From Bacillus thuringiensis (GTDB lineage: Bacteria > Bacillota > Bacilli > Bacillales > Bacillaceae_G): a DNA stretch of 64,000 nucleotides. Under the pieces are notes generated by a model. That model worked only from the letters and a program-made list of their open reading frames with translations, was not told the origin of the DNA and made no database searches. The stretch's first letter is position 1; each line of letters starts with the position of its first letter. A program made the translations under genes and the position numbers. The stretch spans positions 124,001 to 188,000 of the forward strand of contig NZ_CP012100.1 in assembly GCF_001182785.1 (NCBI RefSeq). The letters run 5' to 3'. Positions 44,968 through 54,541 of this stretch are shown here, piece by piece.

Positions 44968-45742
44968 TATTTATATAAATTAAAAGCTCGTAAATAAATT
45001 TTAATATCTGAGGTCTGATATTGCATAATCGTAAATAATAAAAATATAAAGTTCTCATATTTACTAAAGGTAAGTAATCCTTCTATTTTATTTTTCTACA
45101 ATACAATTACGTTCTTACAGTGGGGCACCAGACATCTATCAACTTAAGAATGGAAACAAAGTGTACTTTCATTTTGTGAGGTAAAGCATTCCTAAAATAG
45201 AAGCATACTCTTAATAATACGCATACCAAATAAACCCTATCGTTTTATTAAAAATCCAGGAAATAGTAATGAAATCCTATATTTATACGATTGAATATAA
45301 TGTCACACATTTTATAAGGTAAAAAGGAAAGGATAGATGAACAGGAGAGCATACCTGTTTACATCTACCCTTTTTTACAACAATATGACCATATTAACTA
45401 CTACAACTTTTCATATAATTATTGAACTATTTTTTAAATAAATAAATTAACCTCTTCGTTAACTTTATTTACGAATAAATGGTCCCCTTCACCTTCAATT
45501 GGATCAACTACATCTTCATTAAAAGATTCAGCATGTTATCTACCATATCTATTAAACTAGCGGTTTTTATTTTCCCTGATTCCTTTCCATACCTAAGGTA
45601 CCCAAAAGTCCAGAAGATTTCCGAGGCTACCATCCACATTTGTGTCTCTGAAAAAACATTTTGTGCCACTAGATGAAACTGTAGATTCCTTAACAAGCTA
45701 AATCATGAAAATACACACAAAAATAGATTATCAATCATTACA
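44968..45742. other. gene-poor region with repeat end and hairpin
   Basis: Contains an IS231-like end (about 45130-45150, ...ATCTATCAACTTAAGAA), and an imperfect hairpin at 45330-45375 ending in TTTTTT that may serve as a shared terminator. A 62-residue frame at 45508-45696 (minus) is discussed separately. Confidence 0.4.
45508..45696 (-). pseudogene. short frame, possible gene remnant
   Basis: A 62-residue frame reading V-F-S-E-T-Q-M-W-M-V-A-S-E-I-F-W-T-F-G-Y-L-R, then a helix S-L-I-D-M-V-D-N-M-L-N-L-L-M. It has protein-like amphipathic character, resembling the end of an all-helical regulator, but I cannot name a family and there is no clear ribosome binding site. Confidence 0.2.
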
Positions 45743-46720
45743 TTACTGCTTTGCTTCGTTCGAATAGAAAAACTCGGAAGAACGCCACTTGTTCGATATC
45801 CCCTCAATGTGATAAGGTGTCGTTCTGCAGCATCCACCTATTAAACGTGCACCTGCTTGGTACCATTCTTCAGATTGAATATCCAACGCGTTACATTGTT
45901 CATAATCATGCCATGTTTTTGTTTCTGGATTATAAGTTTCACCAGAGTTTGGATAAACAATAATCGGTTTTTTGGTGTTTGCCCTCAACTCTTGGATTGC
46001 ACCAGTCACAACGTTTACTGGCGCACAATTGATGCCTATTGCTACAATTTGTTCACTTTTCTCAAAAGCTCGTGCACACTCCACGAGTTTCATACCTTCA
46101 CTAATCTCTTTCTCATTTTTTAGCGAAAAGGTAAGCCACGCATATGTTTCTGGAAACTCACGCAATAATGTATCTAATACTCTTGCTTCTTGCAGGGAAG
46201 GGATCGTTTCAAATGCCAATAGATCTGCACCTGCTTCAATTAACGCGGACATTCTCGAACGGTGAAAGTCTGCTAATGTTTTATCTGTCACACCATAGTT
46301 GCCTACATACTCTGAACCATCTGCAAGGTAAGCCCCGTACGGCCCAACTGATGCAACAACCAATGGTTTAGCCCTATTCGTTTGCTTATTTTCCTTCCAA
46401 AAATCATCTCTTGCCCTTCTTGCAAGTAACACCGTTTTCTTAATTAATTTCAAAGCTTCCTGTTCTTGTATTCCACGCGTGGAAAAACCACTAATAGTAG
46501 CTTGATAGCTTGCTGTTATGGCACAGTCCGCTCCAGCAATAAAATAATCTAAATGAACCTGATAAATTAGTTCTGGATTTTCTAGTAACACACGTGCCGA
46601 CCAAAGGGGATCGTCCAAATTACATCCATGTGCCTCCAATTCTGTAGCTAATGCTCCGTCAAGAATCATAATGGAATGTTGGGATAAAATATCATCAATT
46701 GGGTTGATTTTGTTCGACAT
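45743..46720 (-). CDS. mmuM: homocysteine S-methyltransferase (S-methylmethionine-dependent)
   Basis: 325 residues. Transfers methyl from S-methylmethionine (or SAM) to homocysteine, giving methionine. Zinc ligands: G-I-N-C-A-P (about 230) and G-G-C-C-R-T-T-P (about 296). Also [10 protein letters not shown] near the start, [21 protein letters not shown] and Y-P-N-S-G-E. Its start lies inside the end of the permease gene (26-base overlap), so the two are coupled and share the upstream S-box. Confidence 0.95.
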   Translation of the reverse strand: MSNKINPIDDILSQHSIMILDGALATELEAHGCNLDDPLWSARVLLENPELIYQVHLDYFIAGADCAITASYQATISGFSTRGIQEQEALKLIKKTVLLARRARDDFWKENKQTNRAKPLVVASVGPYGAYLADGSEYVGNYGVTDKTLADFHRSRMSALIEAGADLLAFETIPSLQEARVLDTLLREFPETYAWLTFSLKNEKEISEGMKLVECARAFEKSEQIVAIGINCAPVNVVTGAIQELRANTKKPIIVYPNSGETYNPETKTWHDYEQCNALDIQSEEWYQAGARLIGGCCRTTPYHIEGISNKWRSSEFFYSNEAKQ

Positions 46721-48002
46721 AATCTACGCCCCTCTTTTTTAGATTTTTTTTTAGATAATAACTTCCATAGCAAAACAAAATAAACGGTATGCCGCAATAT
46801 AAAGCGATTCTCTGTGTTGGATCGAATGCAATTCCAATACACGATGCCAGACAAAGGATGAAAGAAGCAATTGGTACTAATGGATATAGTGGTGTGCGAT
46901 AAATCAAGTCCTTTTCAGAATTTCCTTCTTTCAAAAATTGTCTGCGAAATAGGAACTGGGAAGCACTAATACTCATCCAAACTACAACTACAGCTAGACC
47001 GGAAATGGAAACAAGTACGATATAGACAGTATCTGGTGCCACAATACTCGAGAGCAAAGCCAAAGCTCCACCCACCATGCTGAAAATGACGGCGTTGATT
47101 GGAACACCTTGTTTTGTCATTTTTCCAAAAATCGGGGATATCGTATTCTTATTAGCAAGCGACCAAAGCATTCTAGAGGAGGCATAAAGGCCTGAGTTTG
47201 CCGCAGATAAAATGGCTGTTAAGATAACGAAATTCATTATGTCAGCTGAATATGGCACCCCAATTCGTTCTAGAACTGCAACAAAAGGGCTCTCTAATAC
47301 CCCTGTATCGGAAATAGGCAATAACGCAGATAAAACAACAATCGTTCCTACAAAAAAGATAATCAATCTCCACAGAGTAGTTCGAATGGCCTTCGGTATC
47401 ATTTTTTCCGGGTTCGCTGTTTCTCCAGCTGCAATGCCTATTAATTCTGTTCCCGAAAAAGCAAAATTAACCGCAAGCATGGTCATTATAATGGCCGTAG
47501 CACCATGGGGAAATAAACCTCCACTTGTATAATTAGAAAAGAATGGTGCTGCTTTTGAATGGGTCATCGGAAGAAACCCTAGCATTGCCGCTACTCCTAA
47601 AACAATAAAAATCACAATAGCTATAACCTTTATCGATGGAAACCATCGCTTCATAAGTAATCCTGCGGCTGTAAATTCAGAACCTAAAGCAACAGTCCAA
47701 GTTAACCAATACAACCAGGCTACTGTATACCCTGTACCCGGTCCAATGTATTTAACTGCATAACTATGAAATGCGCCAGTTTCAGGCATATGTACGGAAA
47801 GCTCTCCTAAACATAGCATAACTAGATAAACCACTAGCGCACCAATTAGATAGGATAGAATTGTTCCAAACGGGCCAACTTGTTGAATAGTGTAACCTGG
47901 GCTTAAGAATAAGCCAGTTCCAATCACCCCACCAAGTGATAGCATGACTAAATGACGTGCTTGCATTTTCCTTTGAAATTCTTGCCCATTTTTGTTCTCC
48001 AT
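46695..48002 (-). CDS. mmuP: S-methylmethionine permease (APC family)
   Basis: 435 residues, 12 helices, amino acid permease signature [13 protein letters not shown] near residue 24 and the conserved [13 protein letters not shown] loop. Co-transcription with mmuM and SAM-riboswitch control indicate S-methylmethionine as substrate. ATG preceded by AAAGGAG. Confidence 0.93.
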   Translation of the reverse strand: MENKNGQEFQRKMQARHLVMLSLGGVIGTGLFLSPGYTIQQVGPFGTILSYLIGALVVYLVMLCLGELSVHMPETGAFHSYAVKYIGPGTGYTVAWLYWLTWTVALGSEFTAAGLLMKRWFPSIKVIAIVIFIVLGVAAMLGFLPMTHSKAAPFFSNYTSGGLFPHGATAIIMTMLAVNFAFSGTELIGIAAGETANPEKMIPKAIRTTLWRLIIFFVGTIVVLSALLPISDTGVLESPFVAVLERIGVPYSADIMNFVILTAILSAANSGLYASSRMLWSLANKNTISPIFGKMTKQGVPINAVIFSMVGGALALLSSIVAPDTVYIVLVSISGLAVVVVWMSISASQFLFRRQFLKEGNSEKDLIYRTPLYPLVPIASFILCLASCIGIAFDPTQRIALYCGIPFILFCYGSYYLKKNLKKRGVDYVEQNQPN

Positions 48003-48036
48003 TTCTAATCTCCTTTAGTTACTATCCAGAAAAAAC

Positions 48037-48065
48037 AAAAGCGCACTCTAAAAAAGAGGGCGCTA
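48037..48065 (-). terminator. S-box expression-platform terminator
   Basis: AAAAGCGCACTCT / AGAGGGCGCT stem with T run on the minus strand, between the S-box aptamer and mmuP. Confidence 0.8.
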
Positions 48066-48082
48066 CTGACAAATAAAAACGA

Positions 48083-48190
48083 AAGCTCTCATCTATCAGG
48101 ATTATCACCCGCTGGAATTAGCACAGTGTCTACTTAAGCAGACCTGTTGCTGAGGTTTCATAAGGCCAGTCCCTCCACCTCTCTGGATAA
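48083..48190 (-). promoter_or_regulatory. SAM (S-box) riboswitch
   Basis: On the minus strand: T-ATCCAGAGAGGTGGAGGGA, CTGGCC-TATGAAACC, TCAGCAAC, GTGCTAATTCC and GATAGATGAGAG, in order. This is the class I SAM aptamer. With the downstream terminator it should shut off mmuP-mmuM when SAM is plentiful. Confidence 0.95.
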
Positions 48191-48469
48191 GAAATATTTT
48201 TTTTATAACCTTATCAATCCATTCAATAACTGTCAAGATAATTCTGTTTTTTTAAAAAAATTACCTATTATAGAAATACAAAAAATAGATTATTACTATA
48301 AACACAACCCACTCCTTCTTGGGTATTATTTAAAAATCGAACATACAAAACCTCATCTATTTACGATTCGGTTCACAAGCACTTCCTCAAAATTTGATGC
48401 ACTTCTAAATATCTTCTTACTTCTTTGGCTATGGGGATCACCGCAACTTAAGGACGTGTGACGAGACCA
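48191..48469. other. gene-free stretch
   Basis: Holds the promoter of the S-box transcript near 48190-48250. Farther right, a degenerate IS231-like end (CCGCAACTTAAGG near 48441) adjoins the MITE. No gene seen. Confidence 0.4.
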
Positions 48470-48585
48470 CATCGCCATCAAGCTAAGAAAAGCGAATACC
48501 CAAAAACGAAAAAATGTACATCTCCAGGAGGAAATGTACATTTTCTTGTTTGGGGTGTTATAAAATCCTTAAGTTGATGGGCGTG
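48470..48585. repeat. MITE-like element D with IS231-like ends
   Basis: 116 bases between inverted ends CATCGCCATCAAGCTAAG (48470) and CTTAAGTTGATGGGCGTG (to 48585). The whole interior is a long imperfect hairpin with core AAATGTACAT / ATGTACATTT and outer CCCAAA / TTTGGG. No coding capacity. Confidence 0.7.
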
Positions 48586-48812
48586 TGGTGCTACTCCAAG
48601 ATACTTCACATCAGACAATAAAACAGAAATTGAATTTGAATAAGCATTCCTGCGGGAGTGCTTATTCATTTTATTTACAGGAAATTATCACCATTTGTCG
48701 AATTATATAAGCTGAAGGGTGATAAAAATGAGTCATAGAAATCTTTTTATGCTGGCAATGAATACGTAAAAACAAAAACATTCACTTATAGCGGTTAATA
48801 GGAGGGATTATC

Positions 48813-49280
48813 GTGAAAAAATTAGCTACAATTGCGTTGACTGGTGCGTTAGCTTTAGGCGGTTTAACGGTTATAAATTTAGATACACCAAAGGCACATG
48901 CTGATGAATTTAATGAGGGCTGTCATTATATTTGTGGTCCTAGCGAAACGGTGAACGGTGTTACAGTTCAAGTACATTCTACACAAGTTACTTTTGGCAA
49001 CAGTACAATTGCAAGAATTACAAACAACCGAGCTGAAGATATTTATTACAATGTTAGCCTTGAGAAAAAATATGGAGATAGCTGGGGAGAATTTGAAACT
49101 AGTTTCCATTGGCAAAATCAATGGGTTCCAGCTGGCTCAAATGATGAAATTTCAACTTTCACAGGATATGGCCAAAACATTTACGACACTGGAACATACC
49201 GCTACAAAGTTGAAGTTGTAAGTGCTGATGATTCTGTAGAGACGATTTATACAGCAGGAATGACGGTAACAGGGCGATAA
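48813..49280 (+). CDS. secreted Ig-like domain protein
   Basis: 155 residues. Signal peptide M-K-K-L-A-T-I-A-L-T-G-A-L-A-L-G-G with cleavage near A-H-A (residue 30). Mature part has a Cys pair (C-H-Y-I-C, about 37-41) and an all-beta domain (about 45-155) ending T-G-T-Y-R-Y-K-V-E-V, typical of Ig-like folds in Bacillus extracellular proteins. GAGGG site before GTG 48813. Monocistronic. Function unknown. Confidence 0.75.
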   Translation: MKKLATIALTGALALGGLTVINLDTPKAHADEFNEGCHYICGPSETVNGVTVQVHSTQVTFGNSTIARITNNRAEDIYYNVSLEKKYGDSWGEFETSFHWQNQWVPAGSNDEISTFTGYGQNIYDTGTYRYKVEVVSADDSVETIYTAGMTVTGR

Positions 49281-49525
49281 CTCATGACTGAGCTTTATTA
49301 TTTATGATTGTATTTTCGATAATATCATTGATAATTGCGTTGATATTAATATTCTATTATTGAGTTTTATCCTCTGTTCATAAATTGGTTAAATATCTTT
49401 TACCAATTATATTATCAAGATACACCTCCCCTGGTTTAGCAATGGAAATATTTGGATACTTATATTAGTGAAGAGTATGTATGGATCTACAAAACTGAAT
49501 AACCATTTCTACCATGTTATCATCT

Positions 49526-49672
49526 TCAACAAAAAAACTCCTGATTAACTAGGAGTTTTTTTTCTTGCTGCTTTATAAAGTACATCTTTAAAGCTGTTAG
49601 AAACGCTTCTTCAATTTTTATCGTACCATATATTTCATTGCCTAGTTTAAGTGGAGATGTTTTGGTAGCCAT
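49526..49672 (-). CDS. small protein, 48 residues, uncertain
   Basis: ATG at 49672 has a good site (AAGAGGTGATGG) upstream. The peptide starts MATKTSPLKLGNEIYGTIKI and continues with a helical segment. The frame reads through the terminator at 49532-49562, so the real 3' end is doubtful; it may be a truncated gene. Too short for family recognition. Confidence 0.35.
   Translation of the reverse strand: MATKTSPLKLGNEIYGTIKIEEAFLTALKMYFIKQQEKKLLVNQEFFC
49532..49562. terminator. bidirectional terminator
   Basis: AAAAAAACTCCT / AGGAGTTTTTTTT around a short loop, downstream of the secreted Ig-like gene (+) and facing the minus strand too. Confidence 0.75.
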
Positions 49673-49827
49673 AATCCATCACCTCTTCTACAATATATGA
49701 ATCACAAGTGATGGGACTACCCTCTTTATCAAGAATATTTACAAACCATTCCAGGACTAATTCATTCTTCTAAATATAATACTGAATCATTTCAATTGTA
49801 TGATATAGGATCTTTATTACTTAAATT

Positions 49828-50952
49828 TCAATCCTGAATATTAAACCATCCTGAAGTATTTACAAGCTTATTCCAAAGTGCTTCTGGAATATCTAACTCC
49901 TCCTTTTTGCTAACATATAATGCATCAAAAATAGTTTTCTCTTCACTATTTTGAGTCTTTTCCATCCATTCTGGATCCATAATTAAAGCATGTCCTAATG
50001 AAACTAATGAAGTTATCGAAAGTGCTTTTTCGACTTGTTCAGGTGTTTGAAGTGCTCCTACACCGATAACAGGTACTTCATTACCAACTGTTTCTTGAAT
50101 TAATTGTACACGAGAAACTGTATCTTCTGAGTTACGTAAAGATCCGCCGAAGAAATTCCCAACCGATGCATGGATATAATCTAATTCTTTCGTCGCTAAT
50201 ACTTTTACTAGTTTAATTGTATCATCCATTGTGATACCTGGTTGTTCACGCTCTTCTGGACTAAGACGATATCCTACAATAAATGGTTCTTTCGCATGAT
50301 TTTTAACAGCTTCTTTCACTGACTCCACTACCGCTAAAGGAAATGCCATACGTTCTTCTACACTGCCACCCCATTTATCTGTTCGTCGGTTTGAATGTGG
50401 GGAGAAAAATTGTTGGATTAAAAATGTATTTGCACCATGAATTTCTACGCCATCAAATCCAGCTTCTATTGCACGGCGTGTTGCTTCTCCAAACGCTTTT
50501 ATCGTCGTTTCAATTTCATCGTTACTCATCTCACGTGGTGTTTCAGCATTTTGTCGTAACGATGGAATTGCACTAGCTGATACAGGCTCCTCACCTTTTA
50601 ATAATGTAGAGTTTGTCATTCGTCCTGCATGGAAAATTTGTAAAATAGCCTTTGCACCATTCTCTTTAATTGTATTCGCTAATTTTGTTAAGCTAGGAAT
50701 ACGGGCATCAGATTCTACTCCCATCGAATTTTCAAATCCTACTCCAAGTAGTTCTACATGTGCACAAGATGTAATTACCGCACCAATCCCGCCTTTCGCA
50801 CGGCGAGCATAATATATTAATTCTTCTTCTTTCAGGTCACCATGTGGTGTAGATGCTGAAGTTGTCATTGGTGCCATGAGAATACGATTCTTTAATTCTA
50901 TCCCCGATGGTAATTTGAAAGGTTTAAATATAGATGAATAATTATTATTCAT
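49828..50952 (-). CDS. Old Yellow Enzyme-family NADH:flavin oxidoreductase
   Basis: 374 residues from ATG 50952 (AAGGAGAC upstream; a longer frame to 51030 is probably not translated). TIM-barrel flavoenzyme: N-R-I-L-M-A-P-M-T-T (about 24-33), Q-I-F-H-A-G-R-M (about 104), E-I-H-G-A-N-T-F-L-I-Q-Q-F-F-S-P-H-S-N-R-R-T-D (about 175-197) with the substrate-binding H-x-x-N, and the phosphate-binding V-G-A-L. Reduces activated alkenes or nitro compounds. Divergent from an ArsR-type regulator that probably controls it. Confidence 0.92.
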   Translation of the reverse strand: MNNNYSSIFKPFKLPSGIELKNRILMAPMTTSASTPHGDLKEEELIYYARRAKGGIGAVITSCAHVELLGVGFENSMGVESDARIPSLTKLANTIKENGAKAILQIFHAGRMTNSTLLKGEEPVSASAIPSLRQNAETPREMSNDEIETTIKAFGEATRRAIEAGFDGVEIHGANTFLIQQFFSPHSNRRTDKWGGSVEERMAFPLAVVESVKEAVKNHAKEPFIVGYRLSPEEREQPGITMDDTIKLVKVLATKELDYIHASVGNFFGGSLRNSEDTVSRVQLIQETVGNEVPVIGVGALQTPEQVEKALSITSLVSLGHALIMDPEWMEKTQNSEEKTIFDALYVSKKEELDIPEALWNKLVNTSGWFNIQD

Positions 50953-51392
50953 GATGTTGTCTCCTTGTAATTGAAATTCTTTCCGAAGTTCAAAGTTGTT
51001 ATTTCCGAATTGATAATACAAATATTCCATATCCCCGATAAGCGTTTCTCATTATAATACTTGAAAAAGAATGAATTTAAATAAGGTAAAATGAGTAAGG
51101 TTTTTAGTTTGTATTCTTTTCATATAGTTAGCTGCTTATTTAAGAAAATAGTGCCAACCTATTAAAAGTTGTACGTTAACTAAATTTTTAAAGCATATAA
51201 TTAGTTTCATATTTCGAGTATCATGGAACAATATGAATCCTAACATAAATTATATTGCGTTGCAAATAAAACATTACAATATATGTTTCGAGATTCTCAC
51301 ATACTGCATCCTGCTCATTATAAGAAAATAGAGCAAGGATATATTTTGTAGTATAATACCAATAAGACATTTTCAAAAACAGGAGAATTAAA

Positions 51393-51701
51393 ATGAGAAA
51401 ATTATTTCATCCAGAAACAAACGATATTCGTTTAACAACCGTTCTAGATGCTCTTAGTGATCAAATCAGAATCCAAATCGTTCGGGAAATTGCAAAGATA
51501 GGAGAGCAATCATGCGGGAATGTTAATATTCCTATTCCAAAATCTACTCTTTCACATCATTATAAAGTATTGAGGGAATCAGGAATTACCTATACGAGAG
51601 TAGAGGGCACTCAGCGATTCAATTCCCTTCGTATAGATGACTTGAATAAACGTTTTCCAGGTTTATTAGACGCAATATTACAAGCAGCTGAACCGATTTA
51701 G
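51393..51701 (+). CDS. ArsR-family winged-helix regulator
   Basis: 102 residues. Helix-turn-helix I-P-K-S-T-L-S-H-H-Y-K-V-L-R-E-S-G (about 49-65) and wing Y-T-R-V-E-G-T-Q-R-F-N-S-L-R are standard ArsR. The single Cys at about 41 sits just before the recognition region and could be redox-sensitive, which suits a neighbouring ene-reductase. No metal-binding C-x-C motif is present, so it is unlikely to be a classical metal sensor. Confidence 0.88.
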   Translation: MRKLFHPETNDIRLTTVLDALSDQIRIQIVREIAKIGEQSCGNVNIPIPKSTLSHHYKVLRESGITYTRVEGTQRFNSLRIDDLNKRFPGLLDAILQAAEPI

Positions 51702-52412
51702 TCCTCTATTTTGGCATATTCTCCTTTTTATTATTTTAAAGAAGACGGAGAATGTGCTTTTATTTTCAGATATATTCCTACGCTTTATTTTATACAGTAA
51801 TCTCCAATGCCTCCAATGTTATCTATAAACTTATAATCAATCGAAAGATTGAAAACAAACTATTGAAATCGCTTCTCCTGTGATCCTGAAATAAAATTAC
51901 AAATACAAATCCATCTATATGATAAAGAATTATTATCTATTGTTTTATGAGGGACTACAGAAAGGCATCGATGAATTATTAAAAATTTTATTGCGTTTGT
52001 TTTACCTGTTAGAAAAAAACGGACGAAAATCTCACCGTTACGAAAAGAAAACAGTCTTTGATATCTTAGGTGTTGTGTATGATTATACGTTGTCACAAAG
52101 TTTCCAAGTTGCATAATATTTTTAAAAACACCTATTTAATAGGTTTATTTGTTATGCACATCTTTAGTGTAGTCGTAGAAATTTCAAAAAACACATTCAC
52201 ATATACCCTCTTGTCCCCCTTAGCTTGATGGGGATGTGGCGATACCCCTTCTAGGGCTTTTTACGTTTAAATAAAGAGGTATACCATATTTCTCAATGTA
52301 CAATATTACTTAACATAGTAAAATAATAATTGAATTGGCGTCTAATACATATCATTAAAATTAAAGTGGTTCAAGTCGGAGGAAGGCACCTTTGGGTGTC
52401 TTTTCTTTATTA
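51702..52412. other. gene-free stretch with one IS231-like end
   Basis: Overlapping frames on both strands near 51860-52116 have no ribosome binding site and no recognisable family. TTAGCTTGATGGGGATG at about 52217-52233 is an unpaired IS231-like end. A hairpin AAGGCACC/GGTGTCTT plus TTTT at 52384-52404 looks like a terminator without a visible gene. Confidence 0.4.
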
Positions 52413-52445
52413 TAAAAACCCTCAAGCATTCTTACACTTGAGGGC
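52413..52445 (-). terminator. terminator of the 44-residue peptide gene
   Basis: CCCTCAAG / CTTGAGGG stem with TTTTTATAAT following on the minus strand. Confidence 0.75.
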
Positions 52446-52484
52446 TTATCAATTGAAAGGTAGGGCTGTTTGGAGTTCTTTATA

Positions 52485-52619
52485 TTAAGAACAAAGCGGG
52501 ATTACTCCTAAACCAATTAATAGAGCTGCAGCAAACGCTGGAATTGGTACAGGAATCTCGATACCCTCTACAACTAAGAAGTATTGTCCACTTACTACTT
52601 TAAAACAAACTAATTGCAT
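52485..52619 (-). CDS. 44-residue hydrophobic peptide
   Basis: ATG 52619 is preceded by an excellent GGAGG site and the gene is followed by a terminator, so it is probably expressed. Sequence starts MQLVCFKVVSGQYFLVVEG, then I-E-I-P-V-P-I-P-A and a hydrophobic tail with C-terminal L-C-S. Two Cys (5 and 43). It could be a small membrane or spore-coat peptide; a bacteriocin-like role cannot be excluded. I do not recognise the family. Near a YjcZ-type gene on the opposite strand. Confidence 0.6.
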   Translation of the reverse strand: MQLVCFKVVSGQYFLVVEGIEIPVPIPAFAAALLIGLGVIPLCS

Positions 52620-52867
52620 GGTTATTCCTCCCTTCTGCTAGGATTAATACATTATATTACTTAATCTAATTATTGATATAATTCAATAGTTTATTTTTAA
52701 GAAAATGTGCAATTTATTTCTATTCAGGTGAAGCGCCCTAAATCATCTTTCCCTTATTTTTAAAAGGACCTGCTCAATTAATCCATAAAAACATAAAGTA
52801 ATTTGAATCCATTAAAATACATGAGTGACTCCTTATTTTTCTCCTACTATTTAAAGGAGGAATTATT

Positions 52868-52978
52868 ATGGGCTTTGGTGGTAGTTGCGGTGGCGGCTGT
52901 GGCTTTGCAGGAGGATTTGCTTTATTAGTTGTATTATTTATTTTATTAATTATTGTTGGAGCTTCTTGCTTCTGCTAA
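52868..52978 (+). CDS. YjcZ-family sporulation peptide
   Basis: 36 residues behind a perfect AAAGGAGGA site. Gly/Cys-rich head (MGFGGSCGGGCGFAGGFAL) followed by one transmembrane helix L-L-V-V-L-F-I-L-L-I-I-V and a Cys-containing end. This is the standard YjcZ/SpoVM-like small sporulation protein pattern of Bacillus. Followed by its own terminator. Confidence 0.88.
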   Translation: MGFGGSCGGGCGFAGGFALLVVLFILLIIVGASCFC

Positions 52979-52988
52979 AAACTATGGG

Positions 52989-53016
52989 AAAAGACACTCT
53001 TGTTTGGGTGTCTTTT
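52989..53016 (+). terminator. terminator of the YjcZ-type gene
   Basis: AAAAGACAC / GTGTCTTTT with T-rich continuation. Confidence 0.75.
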
Positions 53017-53106
53017 CTTTTTCTCAATATAAGAGCTATAAAAATATGCTATAGTTTTAATAGAAATTCCCTTTTGTGCAATGAGATAAAAATACCCAAC
53101 AAAAAA

Positions 53107-53128
53107 CCCACCTATTTCCGTAGGTGGG
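53107..53128 (-). terminator. terminator-like hairpin
   Basis: CCCACCTA / TAGGTGGG with a 6-base loop and T6 on the minus strand. It is about 170 bases past the NAGPA gene stop. Confidence 0.6.
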
Positions 53129-53295
53129 CCTTATCTTTATTACACAATACCAAATTATACTCTCATTTTTTCATAAACTTTATGCAATTATACAATTTCT
53201 CCTTTTTGTGTACTGATTTCATTTTACGGATTTTATTCATTAATACATTTTGCGGTTTTAAAATCTTTATTTATATAAGTAGCTCATACATGGGT

Positions 53296-54381
53296 TTAAA
53301 TATTTGTACCAATATTATCTAATGTTTTGGGATTTACTTTTTCTCCATCTATTGTCATCTTTATTTTTTGCTTCGAATTGGCTATTACCACCCAAGCATT
53401 CGGTAAATAGCGATCTTCATGAGACAATGTAGAAGGTGAATTTATAACCCTTCCTCCTAAATATAGAGTAGCAGAGGATCCTCCATCCATTGCCATTGCA
53501 TTTATTGCTCCTTTTTCATATAGAATATCTTGACACTCTTTTAACGTAGCCCCTATACTATGCGTCTGTCTTCCGTCAATAACTAGAAACATAATTGTAC
53601 CATCTTCTTTTTGTGCCATAATACTTCGCGGTGCAGAGCCCCAACCACCGTCTCCTTCTGTAATCATTTTTTCTCCATTTACAATTAACTGTGGCATAAA
53701 TCCTGCCGCTGAAACGACTTGTTTATCCAAAAGTTGTTGGGTAGAATAATTTCCTGTTATCATTTGCCCAAACTTTGTTAAACCCGTAATAATTGTAGGG
53801 GTATTTCTATCCATATTCGTATCAATAGCTTCCCCATTTTCTATTACTATTCCAGTTGCAACATTTCCTCCACCCCTTCCTGTTTCATCAGCAAATCCAC
53901 TTGCATTCACAGCAACAAGTGCATGATTACGTTTTGCCATTACACTAATTTTTTCTCCCCTGTTAGCGCCCTGTGTTCCTTGATGGCTAACAAGTTTAAC
54001 ATTGAAGGGATTGCTAATGGTAACTAACCTTCCTTCGAAAAGAAAACGACTATCTTTATTGCTTTTAATTGTTTCTACATCAATTTCTAATGGCTGATTT
54101 TTTAATTCTTCTAATCTTTTTCCTGCTATTTTTTTATAAATATGCTCATCACTGTTTGACCATTTCGGATGATTAATTCTATCTTGCAGTTTATCTAGTT
54201 CCTTTTGGGTTAGGAATGTATATTTCGCATATTGTGGATGCTGAGAAGTTAGTATACTTCCAGCGATTGTTATACGAAGCTCTCGGCCATAGCTAGTACC
54301 AAATAGTATTCCTACGCCAATAAGCATGAAAATAGAAAATAGAAGCAAGATTCTTTTGAAGATTTTTCTTAGATGTTTCAT
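53296..54381 (-). CDS. phosphodiester glycosidase (NAGPA) domain protein
   Basis: 361 residues from ATG 54381 (GGAGG upstream; a start six codons earlier overlaps it). N-terminal membrane anchor (about 9-30), helical stalk with Y-T-F-L-T-Q-K-E-L-D-K-L, then the NAGPA/DUF2233 domain (about 120-355): A-V-N-A-S-G-F-A-D, G-R-G-G-G-N, F-L-V-I-D-G-R-Q and M-A-M-D-G-G-S-S-A-T-L (the conserved M-D-G-G-S motif). Family members remove GlcNAc-type caps or act on surface polysaccharide. Extracytoplasmic. It is separated by 160 bases from mgtE and seems independent. Confidence 0.88.
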   Translation of the reverse strand: MKHLRKIFKRILLLFSIFMLIGVGILFGTSYGRELRITIAGSILTSQHPQYAKYTFLTQKELDKLQDRINHPKWSNSDEHIYKKIAGKRLEELKNQPLEIDVETIKSNKDSRFLFEGRLVTISNPFNVKLVSHQGTQGANRGEKISVMAKRNHALVAVNASGFADETGRGGGNVATGIVIENGEAIDTNMDRNTPTIITGLTKFGQMITGNYSTQQLLDKQVVSAAGFMPQLIVNGEKMITEGDGGWGSAPRSIMAQKEDGTIMFLVIDGRQTHSIGATLKECQDILYEKGAINAMAMDGGSSATLYLGGRVINSPSTLSHEDRYLPNAWVVIANSKQKIKMTIDGEKVNPKTLDNIGTNI

Positions 54382-54541
54382 AGTTTTATCCTCCAGCATT
54401 CATTACATTCAATAAATCCATTAAAATATTATTTATCTAAAGAAAAAAGTGTTTGGTTTCCTCATGCCTGAATTCCCCATTATATTTTAGCAATCAAGGC
54501 AAAATACTTATTCCGCATTTCGCTTTTACTTCAGTGTATAT

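Noticed and set aside
45857..46371. Several plus-strand open frames across mmuM
   Set aside because: They are antisense shadows of the clearly real mmuM gene.
48353..48541. 62-residue minus-strand frame across the MITE
   Set aside because: It runs through the MITE hairpin and a degenerate repeat end and has no start signal.
51860..52116. Overlapping open frames on both strands
   Set aside because: No ribosome binding sites, no recognisable motifs and each is the shadow of the other; neither can be preferred.
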